Assembly (NCBI RefSeq): GCF_021869765.1
Contig: NZ_CP084580.1
Coordinates: 2,790,001-2,854,000, forward strand
DNA length: 64,000 nt
Direction of reading: 5' to 3'
Source of the DNA: Chryseobacterium sp. MEBOG06
Lineage (GTDB): Bacteria > Bacteroidota > Bacteroidia > Flavobacteriales > Weeksellaceae
In this document: in pieces, positions 1 through 8,893 of the stretch
Layout: each line of letters starts with the position of its first letter
Numbering within the stretch: the first letter of the stretch is position 1
Program-made: the position numbers and the translations under genes
Notes under the pieces: generated by a model
What the model was told of the DNA's origin: nothing
Databases searched by the model: none
What the model saw: only the letters and a program-made list of their open reading frames with translations

Positions 1-241
1 GATTCTTTAATTTTTTTATTTCTTCCGGAATATGAGTAAAATCTTCTTCACATGCAATATTTAAGTATTTAACATTCCAGCTTAAAATCTGTTTGGGAAA
101 CACTTTTATATTAATGATATTGACTCTTTCACTTTCTTTAGAAAAATCAATTTTATCCACAGGAGGTAGTTTCATAGCTTCCTGTTGTGAATACAGCAAA
201 GCTCCCGAGCATATTAAAATAGTAACTAAGATCTTTTTCAT
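1..241 (-). CDS. Secreted protein, possible leucine-rich repeat, 3' end outside window
   Basis: About 80 N-terminal codons are visible before the window edge. The protein opens with a lysine-led hydrophobic signal peptide (roughly residues 1-19) ending in YSQ, so it is probably exported. The last visible part has a leucine-rich-repeat-like rhythm (KYLNI, then [10 protein letters not shown]), but one repeat is too little to name the family. Its ATG overlaps the hisS stop codon (ATGA arrangement), so it is probably co-transcribed and translationally coupled with hisS. Function unknown. Confidence 0.6.
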   Translation of the reverse strand, partial: MKKILVTILICSGALLYSQQEAMKLPPVDKIDFSKESERVNIINIKVFPKQILSWNVKYLNIACEEDFTHIPEEIKKLKN

Positions 242-1617
242 TGAGTGATATTTCCTAAGAATTCCTCTAAAGAAACCGTTGTCTTTTCTCCTGCTTCAAG
301 ATCTTTAAAAGTAACGGTGTTATTTTTAAGTTCTTCTTCACCCAAAAAAACCACTTTCTTTATTCCTTTCTTTTCTGCGTACGTAAATTGCTTATTGATT
401 TTTGCATTTTCAGGATATAACTCTGCGGAGATTCCTTTTGCTCTTACCTGCATGATCAGCTTCAAAGCTTCTGTCATTTCCTCACCTCCAGAATTAGCAA
501 ACAGGTATTCTATTTTAGAAGATGCTTCTTCAGGGAAAAGATTCAATTCTTCCATGACCAGATAAATTCTGTCCAGGCCGAAGGAAATTCCAATTCCCGG
601 AATATTTTTAACACCAAATACCTCAGTAAGGTTATCATATCTACCACCGCCACCAATGGAACCCATAGCAACTTCATCTGCTTTCACTTCGAAAATAGCT
701 CCTGTATAATAATCCAGTCCTCTTGCCAAGGTAATATTAAATACAAGGTTTTGCATATCCACACCAAGGTTCAGAGATTGTGTAAGAACATATTCAAGTT
801 CTTCTACTCCTTTAAGGCCGATCTCATTTCCTGCAAATTTTTCTTTCAGCTGAAGAAGGTTTTCCAGCGCATCGTCTGACTGGCTGAATAGGAAATCCAG
901 TTTATCAATAGATTCCTGAGCAATTTCTCTTTCCAGTAATTCTTGTACAACTCCTTCTTTTCCGATCTTATCCAGTTTATCTAATGCTACCGTAAAGTCT
1001 ATCAGTTTATCTGTGATTCCAGCATATTCTGCCAATCCGGAAAGAATCTTTCTATTGTTCATATGAATGGTTACCGGAACTTTCAGATCTGCAAAAGATT
1101 TCAGATACAACTGAACCAGCTCTACTTCCTGCAATAAGCTCTCACTTCCTACAACATCCGCATCACATTGATAAAACTCTCTGTATCTTCCCTTCTGAGG
1201 TCTGTCTGCTCTCCAAACAGGTTGTATCTGAGAACGCTTGAATGGGAAAGTCAGTTTTCCATGATTCATTGCTACAAATCTTGCAAAAGGTACCGTAAGG
1301 TCATAACGAAGGGCTTTGTCTGTAAGATTTTCTGAGCTAAAAGGTTTATCTAATGCCCGTTGAAAATCCTGAAGCATTAAAGTCTTTTTATCTTCTTTTG
1401 CTTCGTTAATACTTGAATTTAAAATTTTAAAAATCAGACGATCTCCTTCTTCTCCGTATTTTCCTGTCAACGTAGAAAGATTTTCAAAACTTGGAGTTTC
1501 CAATGGCTGAAACCCGAATAACTCAAAATTATTCTGTAAAATACTAATGATATATTTTCTTCTGGAAACTTCCTGTGCTGTAAAATCTCTTGTTCCTTTT
1601 GCTAAACTTGGCTTCAT
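238..1617 (-). CDS. hisS: Histidine--tRNA ligase
   Basis: Class II aminoacyl-tRNA synthetase that charges tRNA-His in the cytoplasm. Family signatures are all present: a motif 2 region around [17 protein letters not shown], the histidine-binding RGLDYYTG, the glycine-rich [11 protein letters not shown] loop and motif 3 [10 protein letters not shown], followed by the anticodon-binding domain. I start it at the ATG at 1617 (protein [12 protein letters not shown]..., 459 aa), because HisRS proteins begin just before K-G-T-R-D. An upstream in-frame ATG at 1728 would add 37 residues unlike the family, and that stretch contains a promoter-like TACTTTTG. The 3' end overlaps the next gene by 4 bases. 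Confidence 0.95.
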   Translation of the reverse strand: MKPSLAKGTRDFTAQEVSRRKYIISILQNNFELFGFQPLETPSFENLSTLTGKYGEEGDRLIFKILNSSINEAKEDKKTLMLQDFQRALDKPFSSENLTDKALRYDLTVPFARFVAMNHGKLTFPFKRSQIQPVWRADRPQKGRYREFYQCDADVVGSESLLQEVELVQLYLKSFADLKVPVTIHMNNRKILSGLAEYAGITDKLIDFTVALDKLDKIGKEGVVQELLEREIAQESIDKLDFLFSQSDDALENLLQLKEKFAGNEIGLKGVEELEYVLTQSLNLGVDMQNLVFNITLARGLDYYTGAIFEVKADEVAMGSIGGGGRYDNLTEVFGVKNIPGIGISFGLDRIYLVMEELNLFPEEASSKIEYLFANSGGEEMTEALKLIMQVRAKGISAELYPENAKINKQFTYAEKKGIKKVVFLGEEELKNNTVTFKDLEAGEKTTVSLEEFLGNITQ

Positions 1618-1642
1618 TTCTTGTATGTCATTTTGATAGATG

Positions 1643-1650
1643 CAAAAGTA
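1643..1650 (-). promoter_or_regulatory. Flavobacterial -7 box upstream of hisS
   Basis: TACTTTTG matches the TAnnTTTG -7 element and lies 26 bases upstream of the chosen hisS start. No clear TTG element is visible at the usual -33 spacing. The box supports the shorter hisS reading frame. Confidence 0.5.
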
Positions 1651-1742
1651 CACAATTGAACGGAATTTTACACAGCATAGCAAAGCTGAAGAAGCAAACT
1701 TCCTCAGCTTTTGTTTTTGAGTTATCATTTATTCCAAAAAAA

Positions 1743-2198
1743 TCAGATACTTTCTAAAATCTCCAGTATTTCTTCACCATAATTTTCAATCTTATGTTTT
1801 CCGAATCCTTTGATCTCCAGCAATTCTTCCTTTTTAGCAGGTCTATACCTCGCTACAGACAATAATTCCTTATTACTCGCTATAAAATAAGTAGGGAGAT
1901 TTTGTTCCCGTGCTTTCTCTGATCTCCAAAGCTTCAAAGCATCCAAAACCTTTTCCTCATCAGCATTTAAGGAATCATACTCTGCAGAATATTTAACTGC
2001 CTTTGGTTCTTTCACTGTATTTTTTGTAAGTTTTACATCTTCAAAATACAATATTACAGACCAATAACGTTCTTCACTTACAAAAGCTGTTTCTACTTTC
2101 ATAATTTCGTGTTCTTCCAGAAAACTATCCAGCATTTTCTGATCTTTGAAGAGAAATTCTTCGGGAAGCCTGATTTTAAAAACTTTTACTTTCATCAT
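1743..2198 (-). CDS. HRDC domain-containing protein
   Basis: 151 aa. The C-terminal half (about residues 75-150) looks like an HRDC domain, the helical nucleic-acid-binding module of RecQ helicases and RNase D: LNADEEKVLDALKLWR, then LPTYFIASNKELL, then LLEIKGFGKHKIENYG. The N-terminal 70 residues form an unrelated alpha/beta stretch that I do not recognise. There is no helicase or nuclease domain. It lies 14 bases downstream of ssb on the same strand, so the two are probably co-transcribed, consistent with a DNA-metabolism role (inference). A second ATG follows immediately after the first, so the start could be one codon later. Confidence 0.8.
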   Translation of the reverse strand: MMKVKVFKIRLPEEFLFKDQKMLDSFLEEHEIMKVETAFVSEERYWSVILYFEDVKLTKNTVKEPKAVKYSAEYDSLNADEEKVLDALKLWRSEKAREQNLPTYFIASNKELLSVARYRPAKKEELLEIKGFGKHKIENYGEEILEILESI

Positions 2199-2212
2199 TT
2201 GCTTTTTTAGAA

Positions 2213-2545
2213 TTATTTGCCTCCCAAAAGAAGAATTTCATCTACACGGATCTCCGTGATATATCGTTTAATTCCGTCTTTATCATCGTATGATCTGTAC
2301 GTAAGCTTTCCTTCAATAGCAATTTCTTTTCCTTTGGAAACATATTTCTCAAAGATCTCTGCAGTTTTCCCGAAGGCAATCAGATTGTGCCATTGTGTTT
2401 CTTCTACTTTATCGCCTTTAGCATTCGTGTAATGATCACTGGTGGCTAAAGAGACACTTGCTTTCACGTTTCCGTTTTCGAAGTTTACCATTTCAACTTC
2501 TTTACCTGTGTAACCTATTAATGTTACTTTGTTTCTTAGTGACAT
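2213..2545 (-). CDS. ssb: Single-stranded DNA-binding protein, short form
   Basis: 110 aa, essentially one OB fold: SLRNKVTLIGYTGKEVE at the N-terminus, WHNLIAFGKTAEIFEKYVSKG in the middle and a VDEILLLGGK end. Canonical SSB has a disordered tail ending in an acidic tip (DDDIPF-like) that recruits partner proteins; this protein stops directly after the OB fold, so that tip is absent. It may be a second, accessory SSB with the full-length copy elsewhere (inference). It is the first gene of a minus-strand pair with the HRDC protein. Confidence 0.9.
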   Translation of the reverse strand: MSLRNKVTLIGYTGKEVEMVNFENGNVKASVSLATSDHYTNAKGDKVEETQWHNLIAFGKTAEIFEKYVSKGKEIAIEGKLTYRSYDDKDGIKRYITEIRVDEILLLGGK

Positions 2546-2884
2546 AACTTTTAGATTTTAAATATTAATAATTCAGATAAGAGACGTTCACTGTGTTTCT
2601 CAAATCTCTGTTACAAAGATTGTGACTCTCACGCATTATAACCGGTGATAAACTACTTAAATTCGTTTGTAGTCGTTTGTAACCGGATATAATCGCCGAA
2701 GAAATTTTATTGAGGTTATAAAAAATAAATAAATAGGCCTATTAGATTAAAAAAAAGACATCATAATTATCGTCTTGTAAAATAAATTTAAATGCTATCC
2801 AAGAACATTAAAACCTTATTTATTATAGAAGAATTTTACTGTATAATTTAATTTTTTTTTTGCAAATTTGTAAAAACGTCTAAT
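2546..2884. other. Intergenic region with short direct repeats
   Basis: 339 bases between the divergent ssb and XRE genes, with no credible gene. CGTTTGTA occurs at 2664 and 2674, exactly 10 bases apart. TAACCGG occurs at 2639 and 2680. One-turn spacing is typical of side-by-side protein binding sites, so these could be operators for the neighbouring XRE regulator (inference). No perfect TAnnTTTG box is present; AATCTTTG on the minus strand at 2614-2621 is one base off and faces ssb. Confidence 0.4.
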
Positions 2885-3259
2885 ATGCAAAAAGAAAAAC
2901 TCCGTACAGTAAGAAAAAGAAAAGGCTACACCCAGCAGCAAATGGCTGATGTAATCCCAACTGACGTTTCCAACTATAGCAGGAAAGAAAGTGGTGTTGT
3001 ATCTGTAACACAGGCAGAATGGACCAAACTTGCCAGTTTTTTAGAAGTTCCTGTTGAGGAAATTTATGAAGAGGATGAAGCAAAAGTTATTATAGAGAAT
3101 CCTGTGTTTAATGACAGCCCTGGTGCAAACATTGGTAATAGTGGTTTTTCTGCCAACAATATGGGGTATATCAATAATGAATTAAGCATAGAGATCATTA
3201 AAACGATGCAGGAATATATTGTTTTGCTGAAAGAGGAAATCAGCAGACTGAAAAAGTAG
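2885..3259 (+). CDS. XRE-family helix-turn-helix transcriptional regulator
   Basis: 124 aa. Residues 1-60 form a Cro/C1-type HTH (LRTVRKRKGYTQQQMADVI, then NYSRKESG, then W.KLASFLEVPVEEIYEE). The middle is a low-complexity asparagine/glycine stretch. The C-terminus (MQEYIVLLKEEISRLKK) looks like a short dimerising coiled coil. There is no sensor domain. Regulators of this compact form are common in flavobacterial genomes; the target is unknown, though repeats in its own upstream region hint at autoregulation. A strong hairpin terminator follows, so it is probably monocistronic. Confidence 0.85.
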   Translation: MQKEKLRTVRKRKGYTQQQMADVIPTDVSNYSRKESGVVSVTQAEWTKLASFLEVPVEEIYEEDEAKVIIENPVFNDSPGANIGNSGFSANNMGYINNELSIEIIKTMQEYIVLLKEEISRLKK

Positions 3260-3312
3260 AAAACGAAAGGAGAAATTTTCAGTATCAGCAATTGGTGCAA
3301 AAAACATATACC

Positions 3313-3347
3313 AATCAGAGTAGAATTCTTCTATTCTGATTTTTTAT
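3313..3347 (+). terminator. Rho-independent terminator after XRE gene
   Basis: Thirteen-base stem with one G-T wobble (AATCAGAGTAGAA against TTCTATTCTGATT) around a 3-base loop, followed by a T-rich run. Confidence 0.75.
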
Positions 3348-3393
3348 TGACACCGAATGCCATGAGATTTTTTGAAAATAACGAAATGAAAAT

Positions 3394-4269
3394 ATGAAGA
3401 AGCTAGAAATTAAAAAGAATATCCAAAAGGATGAGGATAAAAATCTTTCTTTCAGGGTTTTTGATTTAACAAAAGAATACTTGAAGGATTATTTCAAACC
3501 TCACAAAAAAGATCATTTCCTGATTATCGCCATTGAAAGCGGAACACTACAGCTTCATATTGAAGACAAAATTCATTTTTTGAAACCCGGAAAAATATCG
3601 GTAGTATTTCCGGAGCAGGTGCATTTTATTTCTGATATAAGTGAAGACCTGAAAGGAAAAATCATTTTGTTTGAAGAAATATTATTCTGTTCAGATATTT
3701 TGAAAAATGAACTGAGTACTTACAATGTAAATCTTTCTACACAACTTCACTGCACCATTTTATCTTCAGAAGATTTTCAGCAAAGTTTGTATACAATTTC
3801 TATCATCAAGGAAATTTATCAGAATCCAAGCCTTATTAAAAAGGAACAGGCAAGATTTCAAATTAAGATTTTTCTGCTAGGCCTGATAGAATCTGTTCAC
3901 GGGCTGCATCCTATTTTATATAAAGAAACAACTGATAAGCCGATCTATGTGCGATTTAAAAAATTATTAAATGAGCATTATAAACAATACAGAACGGTAC
4001 AATACTATGCTGATGAACTGGCCATTACTACAAAGAAATTAAATTCCATCACGAAGAAACATTGTGGAGAAACAGCTATACAGGCTATTCATAACCGGAT
4101 TTTAATAGAAATAAAACGTCAGTTGATGTTTTCTGATCTCTCTCACAAGGAAATTGCTTTTGACCTCGGTTTCAATTCTCCTTCTGCTCTCAACAAATTT
4201 GTAAAAGCAAAACTGAAAGAAACTCCTACCGAACTTCAGCAGGAATTGGCGCAAATGTATAACACATAA
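3394..4269 (+). CDS. AraC-family transcriptional regulator
   Basis: 291 aa. The N-terminal half looks like a cupin-type sensing domain (HFLIIAIESGTLQLHIED, then KPGKISVVFPEQVHFI). The C-terminal 90 residues are the two-HTH AraC DNA-binding domain: YADELAITTKKLNSITKKHCG, then the helix pair ending SHKEIAFDLGFNSPSALNKFVKAKLKETPTE. The ligand cannot be read from sequence. It sits 67 bases upstream of an alcohol dehydrogenase on the same strand, so that gene is the obvious candidate target (inference). Confidence 0.9.
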   Translation: MKKLEIKKNIQKDEDKNLSFRVFDLTKEYLKDYFKPHKKDHFLIIAIESGTLQLHIEDKIHFLKPGKISVVFPEQVHFISDISEDLKGKIILFEEILFCSDILKNELSTYNVNLSTQLHCTILSSEDFQQSLYTISIIKEIYQNPSLIKKEQARFQIKIFLLGLIESVHGLHPILYKETTDKPIYVRFKKLLNEHYKQYRTVQYYADELAITTKKLNSITKKHCGETAIQAIHNRILIEIKRQLMFSDLSHKEIAFDLGFNSPSALNKFVKAKLKETPTELQQELAQMYNT

Positions 4270-4336
4270 TCCTGTTTGTATAACATCTTCCATTCGGGCT
4301 TATCTAATTTTGTCTCATTAAAAATCAAGTAAAAAA

Positions 4337-5503
4337 ATGAGCAAATTATTTATAGCAGGAGAAGTTTTCCACGGTGCAGGAAGTCTTTCGGAGTTAGCGA
4401 ATATTAAAGGTAGAAAAGCGGTAATCGTAACTGGAGGAAGTTCTATGAGAAAGAGCGGAACTCTGGATAAAGCTGTTGCTTACCTTACTGAAGCCGGGAT
4501 CGAAACCCAGATTTTCGAAGGTGTGGAAGAAGATCCATCTTCTGCAACCTGCCTGAAAGGGGCTGAACTTATCCAATCATTTGAACCGGACTGGATTATT
4601 GGCTTAGGAGGCTGCTCAGCGATTGATGCTGCAAAAATCATGTGGGTGTTTTATGAATATCCTCATGCCGATTTTGATGCAATGATCAAACCTTTCACAG
4701 TTCCGGTTTTAAGAAATAAAGCAAAATTTATCGCCATTCCATCTACGAGTGGAACAGGAACTGAAACAACAGGCCTTGCCGTGATTACAGACAGAGAGAA
4801 AGGGGTAAAATATCCTATCGTTTCTTATGAATTAACACCGGATATTGCTATTGTGGATGGAGAGATCTGCGCTTCAATGCCAGCTCACGTGACTTCAAAT
4901 ACAGGTCTTGATGCGTTGACTCACTGTGTAGAAGCTTATGTTTCTAATATAAACAACAATATTGCAGATGCTCTTTCAAAAGGCGGTCTGGAGATTGTTT
5001 TTAATAATTTAAAAGAAGCTGTAGAAAATCCCACCAATATCACTGCCCGTCAGAATATGCATGATGCTTCTTTTATGGCAGGTTTAGCATTTAATAATGC
5101 ATGGCTGGGAATTGTACATTCATTGTCTCACCAGGTTGGAGCCTTATACGGAATCCCTCATGGAGCTTCTAATGCGATTTTCCTTCCTAATGTTATCCGT
5201 TATAATGCACAGGCCACAGAACGTTTTCCTGATTTAGCCAAGGTTATCGGTAGAGAAACAGCAGAAGATCTGGCTCAGGCAATTGAAACGTTACGCTCTG
5301 AAGTTAACAATCAATCTGCAATAAAAGAGTTTGGAATTTCAAGAGAAGATTGGGATAAAAACCTTGACTACATCACAAAAAATGCGCTGGCAGATCCTTG
5401 TACGGGTTTCAACCCTAGAGTTCCATCGTTAGACGAATTGAAAGCCATTTATAATGCTTGTTATGAAGGTTTTGTTTACACAGAAGAACTGGTTGCAGGA
5501 TAA
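4337..5503 (+). CDS. Iron-containing alcohol dehydrogenase
   Basis: 388 aa, the usual length for group III (iron-dependent) NAD(P)-linked alcohol dehydrogenases, which interconvert alcohols and aldehydes or ketones in the cytoplasm. The nucleotide site is GLGGCSAIDAAK (residues 89-100), followed by STSGTGTETTG. The four predicted iron ligands are in place: D192 and H196 in GLDALTH, H261 in GIVHS and H275 in IPHGA, with the 14-residue spacing seen in FucO-type enzymes. Substrate not predictable. Probably regulated by the AraC protein just upstream; a perfect hairpin terminator follows. Confidence 0.92.
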   Translation: MSKLFIAGEVFHGAGSLSELANIKGRKAVIVTGGSSMRKSGTLDKAVAYLTEAGIETQIFEGVEEDPSSATCLKGAELIQSFEPDWIIGLGGCSAIDAAKIMWVFYEYPHADFDAMIKPFTVPVLRNKAKFIAIPSTSGTGTETTGLAVITDREKGVKYPIVSYELTPDIAIVDGEICASMPAHVTSNTGLDALTHCVEAYVSNINNNIADALSKGGLEIVFNNLKEAVENPTNITARQNMHDASFMAGLAFNNAWLGIVHSLSHQVGALYGIPHGASNAIFLPNVIRYNAQATERFPDLAKVIGRETAEDLAQAIETLRSEVNNQSAIKEFGISREDWDKNLDYITKNALADPCTGFNPRVPSLDELKAIYNACYEGFVYTEELVAG

Positions 5504-5530
5504 TTTACATTTAAATTTCAGCACTGATAT

Positions 5531-5564
5531 AAAACAGAAAGTCAAATTGACTTTCTGTTTTTAT
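5531..5564 (+). terminator. Rho-independent terminator after alcohol dehydrogenase
   Basis: Near-perfect hairpin AAAACAGAAAGTCAA / TTGACTTTCTGTTTT with a very small loop, then T-rich sequence. Confidence 0.85.
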
Positions 5565-5664
5565 ATTTTAAATCCATAAGCCAAAAAAAATGTCCTGGAT
5601 GAGAATCTTATCAGTAAAAATATCTAAATTCGTATGTACTTTTTAACTTTTAATAAAACCGGCT

Positions 5665-6387
5665 ATGAAGAACTTCTTTAAAATCATAGTAAATTGTGGA
5701 TTATTTGTAATGTGTCCTACGCTTTTTCATGCACAGAAAAACATCTATGCTAAAGCTCCTCAGGCCCAGTTTGATCTGACAGGTTTTAATCTTCAGCTTC
5801 CGGTTCCGAAAAACAATTCTATCGCCATTATCAAAGGTTCTGAAATAGCCCAATTCTCATCAGAAAATTTCTACTATTCCAGTGAGGATAAAAGTATCCG
5901 TTTCTTTTGTTCTTCGGATGGACAAGCAACCAAAGGGTCTCATTATCCCAGAACGGAATTACGCCAAACTGATGAATGGCATTTTGAAAACAAGCATACT
6001 TTGCATGTAAAAATGTCTGTTTTGAAACAACCTAGCTCCGGAAAGATTATTATCGGGCAGATTCACGGAAGTTCAAAAGGTACAGAAGCAGTAAAACTGT
6101 GGTGGAACAACGGTGAGTTACAGGCAGGTTTCAAAAAAGAGGTTAATGGTAAAGAAGATCGTGTCACTCTTTTGAAAGATGTTCCCTTAGGACAGGCTTT
6201 TGAATACAGTATTCAACAGCATGGTTTAGATGTTCAGGTAAAAATCAATCAGCAAACTACTAATTATACGCTGGGAGACAGCTGGAAATCAGAAGCCGTT
6301 TATTTTAAAGCAGGAAATTATCTGCAGGATAATAAAATTCCGGTATCATCAGGATTAGTCGCCATTTATGATATTAAAATATTTTAA
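5665..6387 (+). CDS. Alginate lyase, polysaccharide lyase family 7
   Basis: 240 aa with an N-terminal signal peptide (about 1-24, ending HAQ), so exported. The three PL7 signatures appear in order: YPRTELRQ at 94-101 (substrate-binding R), QIH at 132-134 (catalytic His) and YFKAGNYLQ at 213-221 (catalytic Tyr). The enzyme cleaves alginate by beta-elimination. The QIH form of the second motif is associated in the literature with guluronate-containing substrates (family knowledge, not seen here). No other alginate or SusCD genes are nearby, so it is a stand-alone lyase rather than part of a polysaccharide-utilisation locus. Confidence 0.92.
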   Translation: MKNFFKIIVNCGLFVMCPTLFHAQKNIYAKAPQAQFDLTGFNLQLPVPKNNSIAIIKGSEIAQFSSENFYYSSEDKSIRFFCSSDGQATKGSHYPRTELRQTDEWHFENKHTLHVKMSVLKQPSSGKIIIGQIHGSSKGTEAVKLWWNNGELQAGFKKEVNGKEDRVTLLKDVPLGQAFEYSIQQHGLDVQVKINQQTTNYTLGDSWKSEAVYFKAGNYLQDNKIPVSSGLVAIYDIKIF

Positions 6388-6416
6388 TATCTTTTTCTGT
6401 AAATCACTGGGAAAAC

Positions 6417-6460
6417 TAAGACACTGTTCACGATAAATGATACAACCTGTGTCTTAATTT
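6417..6460. terminator. Possible bidirectional terminator
   Basis: Perfect 8-base arms TAAGACAC / GTGTCTTA around a long (24-base) loop between two convergent genes, with T-rich flanks. The long loop makes this weaker than the other hairpins. Confidence 0.4.
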
Positions 6461-6492
6461 TCTACATAATCATCTTCCAAAATATTTTTCAT

Positions 6493-6819
6493 CTATTTCT
6501 CTACAGATATTGAAGTGAAATTATTGGGGAAATTATTCATTATCAAAGGAATAAGCATTCCCATATATTGAGCTTCCACCTGAGAGCTTTCTTTATCAGT
6601 AAAGTAAAATAAAACTCTATTTGAATCTGACTGGGCATAAACTACAAACTTCGCTTTATCTTTATAGTTTTTGGATTTATGAGTAAATACCGGTCGGGTT
6701 GTCCCTACATTTGTTTTGTAATCATCAATGTATAGCCATATACTTTCATCACTTTTCAGATAATTTTCTATAGCATCCCTAAGCTTTACAGGATTATCTG
6801 AATGAACCAATAATTTCAT
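6493..6819 (-). CDS. Hypothetical protein
   Basis: 108 aa, no signal peptide or membrane segment. The sequence is soluble and mixed alpha/beta (MKLLVHSDNPVKLRDAIENYL, then SIWLYIDDYKTN, then KFVVYAQSDSNRVLFYFTD). I recognise no domain. The frame is clean with an ordinary start, and it sits alone between a convergent lyase gene and a divergent HPP gene, so it is probably a real single-gene unit. Confidence 0.6.
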   Translation of the reverse strand: MKLLVHSDNPVKLRDAIENYLKSDESIWLYIDDYKTNVGTTRPVFTHKSKNYKDKAKFVVYAQSDSNRVLFYFTDKESSQVEAQYMGMLIPLIMNNFPNNFTSISVEK

Positions 6820-6960
6820 TATTTATTTTTTAATATTTATAAATTGCAATATATATTTATTTTCAAAGACCTTATTACGGGTTTCCGTACATCAAATAAA
6901 AAGTAAATGTGTAAAAGTTTCTGATACCCAATACTATCCATTTACAAACGGATAATTCCG

Positions 6961-6968
6961 TATCTTTG
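6961..6968 (+). promoter_or_regulatory. -7 promoter box for the HPP operon
   Basis: TATCTTTG is a perfect TAnnTTTG element 28 bases upstream of the HPP start codon. No matching -33 TTTG is visible. Confidence 0.55.
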
Positions 6969-6996
6969 AATTAAAATAATAAATAAAGAAGACTAC

Positions 6997-7590
6997 ATGA
7001 AGAAGACTATAAAAAGGACATTCAGAGTCTCAAAGTATGTGATCTATAAAGAAACGCTTGTTGATTATAAGGAGCATTTCTGGTCATTTTTGGGCGCATT
7101 TTTCGGGATCGGGATTATTGCATTTATCCAGTCCCATTCTCTGGCACAGACAGAAAATATATTTCTGATCGGTTCTTTCGGAGCATCCAGTGTCCTTATT
7201 TACGGAGCTATTCAGAGCCCTCTGGCTCAACCCAGAAACCTGATAGGAGGACACGTACTTTCCGCTATTGTGGGCGTTACGGTTTATAAGATTGTCCCGG
7301 ATATCATCTGGCTTACTGCACCGCTAGCCGTTGCTTTTTCTATTGTGCTGATGCAATATACAAAAACCCTTCATCCACCAGGTGGTGCTACAGCATTAAT
7401 CGCTGTAAGTTCTACCGGTAAAATTCCGGAATTGGGATATTGGTATGTTATCTCCCCTGTTCTTTCGGGGTGTATTATCCTGCTTCTTGTGGCTTTATTT
7501 TTCAACAATATAACGCCCAACAGGAGCTACCCTTCCCACAACAGTTTTAAGAGGCTGCTGAAAAAAAGACATACCCACCACACAAAATAA
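6997..7590 (+). CDS. HPP family integral membrane protein
   Basis: 197 aa with four or five hydrophobic segments. It carries the family-defining HPP motif in KTLHPPGGATALIAV (near residue 127) and the second family block QSPLAQPRNLIGGH. Some HPP proteins in cyanobacteria and plants have been linked to nitrite transport across membranes (family knowledge); the substrate here is unknown. It leads an apparent four-gene operon: the next gene starts 7 bases after its stop. Confidence 0.88.
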   Translation: MKKTIKRTFRVSKYVIYKETLVDYKEHFWSFLGAFFGIGIIAFIQSHSLAQTENIFLIGSFGASSVLIYGAIQSPLAQPRNLIGGHVLSAIVGVTVYKIVPDIIWLTAPLAVAFSIVLMQYTKTLHPPGGATALIAVSSTGKIPELGYWYVISPVLSGCIILLLVALFFNNITPNRSYPSHNSFKRLLKKRHTHHTK

Positions 7591-7597
7591 GTACATT

Positions 7598-7942
7598 ATG
7601 AACTGCCTTGAATGTGGCGAAAAAATAATCGGAAGGTCTGATAAAAAGTTCTGTAATGATGCCTGCCGAAACGCCTACAACAATAAACAGAATAAAGATT
7701 CTACGAATCTGATGCGGAATGTCAACAACAAACTCCGAAAAAATTACCGTATTCTTATGGATATTAATATTGACGGGAAAACAAAAGTTGCAAAATCCAG
7801 GCTGGATGGTCTGGGTTTTGATTTTGATTATTTCACCAATCTGAAAGTTTATAAAAATGGTTCTGAATACAAATTTATTTATGATTATGGCTATAAACTT
7901 CTGGAAGATGATTTTATTCTGATTGTAAAAAGCCAGACATAA
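7598..7942 (+). CDS. Small zinc-ribbon protein, unknown function
   Basis: 114 aa. The N-terminus has a treble-clef-like metal site: C3 and C6 in MNCLECG, and C19 and C23 in KFCNDACRNAYNNK. The rest is charged and beta-rich (YKFIYDYGYKLLEDDFILIV) with no recognised fold. No signal peptide, so cytoplasmic. It lies between the HPP gene and an SDR epimerase with tiny gaps, so it is part of the same transcript. Role unknown; nucleic-acid binding is one possibility for such a finger (inference). Confidence 0.75.
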   Translation: MNCLECGEKIIGRSDKKFCNDACRNAYNNKQNKDSTNLMRNVNNKLRKNYRILMDINIDGKTKVAKSRLDGLGFDFDYFTNLKVYKNGSEYKFIYDYGYKLLEDDFILIVKSQT

Positions 7943-7972
7943 TAAAGCCTGCATCCCATTAAATGGACTACT

Positions 7973-8884
7973 ATGAAAGAAATTGTTCTCATCACCGGAG
8001 CCAGTGGCATGATTGCCAGGCAGCTGGCAAAAAAGATAGAAAAAGAATATGAACTCAGGTTTCTAACCAGAAAAAAGGAACATTCTAATGAGTATGAATG
8101 GGATATCAGAAAAGGAACTATTGATGAAGCTGCTTTGGACAACGTTTCTCATATCATTCACCTGGCCGGTGCCAATATCTCAGAAAAGCGCTGGACAGAG
8201 GAAAGGAAAAAAGAACTGATTTCCAGCAGAATTGATTCAGCAGCATTACTTCGAACTGCATTAAAGAAAAATAAGATTAAACTTAAATCTTTTATTTCAG
8301 CTTCCGGAATTAATTTTTACGGTACAGAAACTACCGAAAAAATTTTCACAGAAAACGATCCGCCGGGAAATGACTTTTTGAGTGAAGTTGTTGTTCTGTG
8401 GGAAAAGGCTGCCGATGATTTTAAAGAACAGAATCTTGCTGAAAGAGTTGTTAAAATAAGAACAGCGGTTGTTCTTTCTGAAAAAGAGGGTGCATTAAAG
8501 AAAATGGTTCCTCCTATTCAATATTATATTGGTTCTCCATTAGGAAGCGGCAAGCAATATATGCCATGGATTCATATTGAGGATATCTGCTCCATATATG
8601 AACTGTCTTTAAAAAACTCACTGCTTGATGGTGCTTATAATGCTGTTTCGCCACAACATGCTACTAATAAGGGTTTGACTGAAAAAATTGCTGAAGTACT
8701 CAACAAGCCTTTATGGATGCCTAATGTTCCCGCATTTATTTTAAAATTGATATTTGGAGAACTGGCTAGTGCTATATTGGAAGGCTCAAGGGCTTCTTCA
8801 AAGAAAATTCGGGAGACAGGATTTCAATTTCAGTTTCCGGATTTGAAGGAAGCACTTGATAATTTATTAAATAATGAAAAATAA
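7973..8884 (+). CDS. TIGR01777-type NAD-dependent epimerase (SDR family)
   Basis: 303 aa. The Rossmann motif GASGMIARQL sits at residues 9-18. The family block HLAGANISEKRWTEERKKEL is followed by SRIDS and SASGINFYGTE, where the Ser/Tyr region of the extended SDR active site lies. The C-terminal part PLWMPNVPAFILKLIFGE ... LEGSRASS matches the YfcH/SDR39U1 subfamily. These act as sugar-nucleotide-epimerase-like proteins but the substrate is not established. Third gene of the HPP operon; the next gene starts 9 bases later. Confidence 0.88.
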   Translation: MKEIVLITGASGMIARQLAKKIEKEYELRFLTRKKEHSNEYEWDIRKGTIDEAALDNVSHIIHLAGANISEKRWTEERKKELISSRIDSAALLRTALKKNKIKLKSFISASGINFYGTETTEKIFTENDPPGNDFLSEVVVLWEKAADDFKEQNLAERVVKIRTAVVLSEKEGALKKMVPPIQYYIGSPLGSGKQYMPWIHIEDICSIYELSLKNSLLDGAYNAVSPQHATNKGLTEKIAEVLNKPLWMPNVPAFILKLIFGELASAILEGSRASSKKIRETGFQFQFPDLKEALDNLLNNEK

Positions 8885-8893
8885 TTTAATATT

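Noticed and set aside
1618..1728. N-terminal extension of hisS from an ATG at 1728
   Set aside because: The extra 37 residues do not resemble HisRS, and a promoter-like -7 box lies inside; the family start is at 1617.
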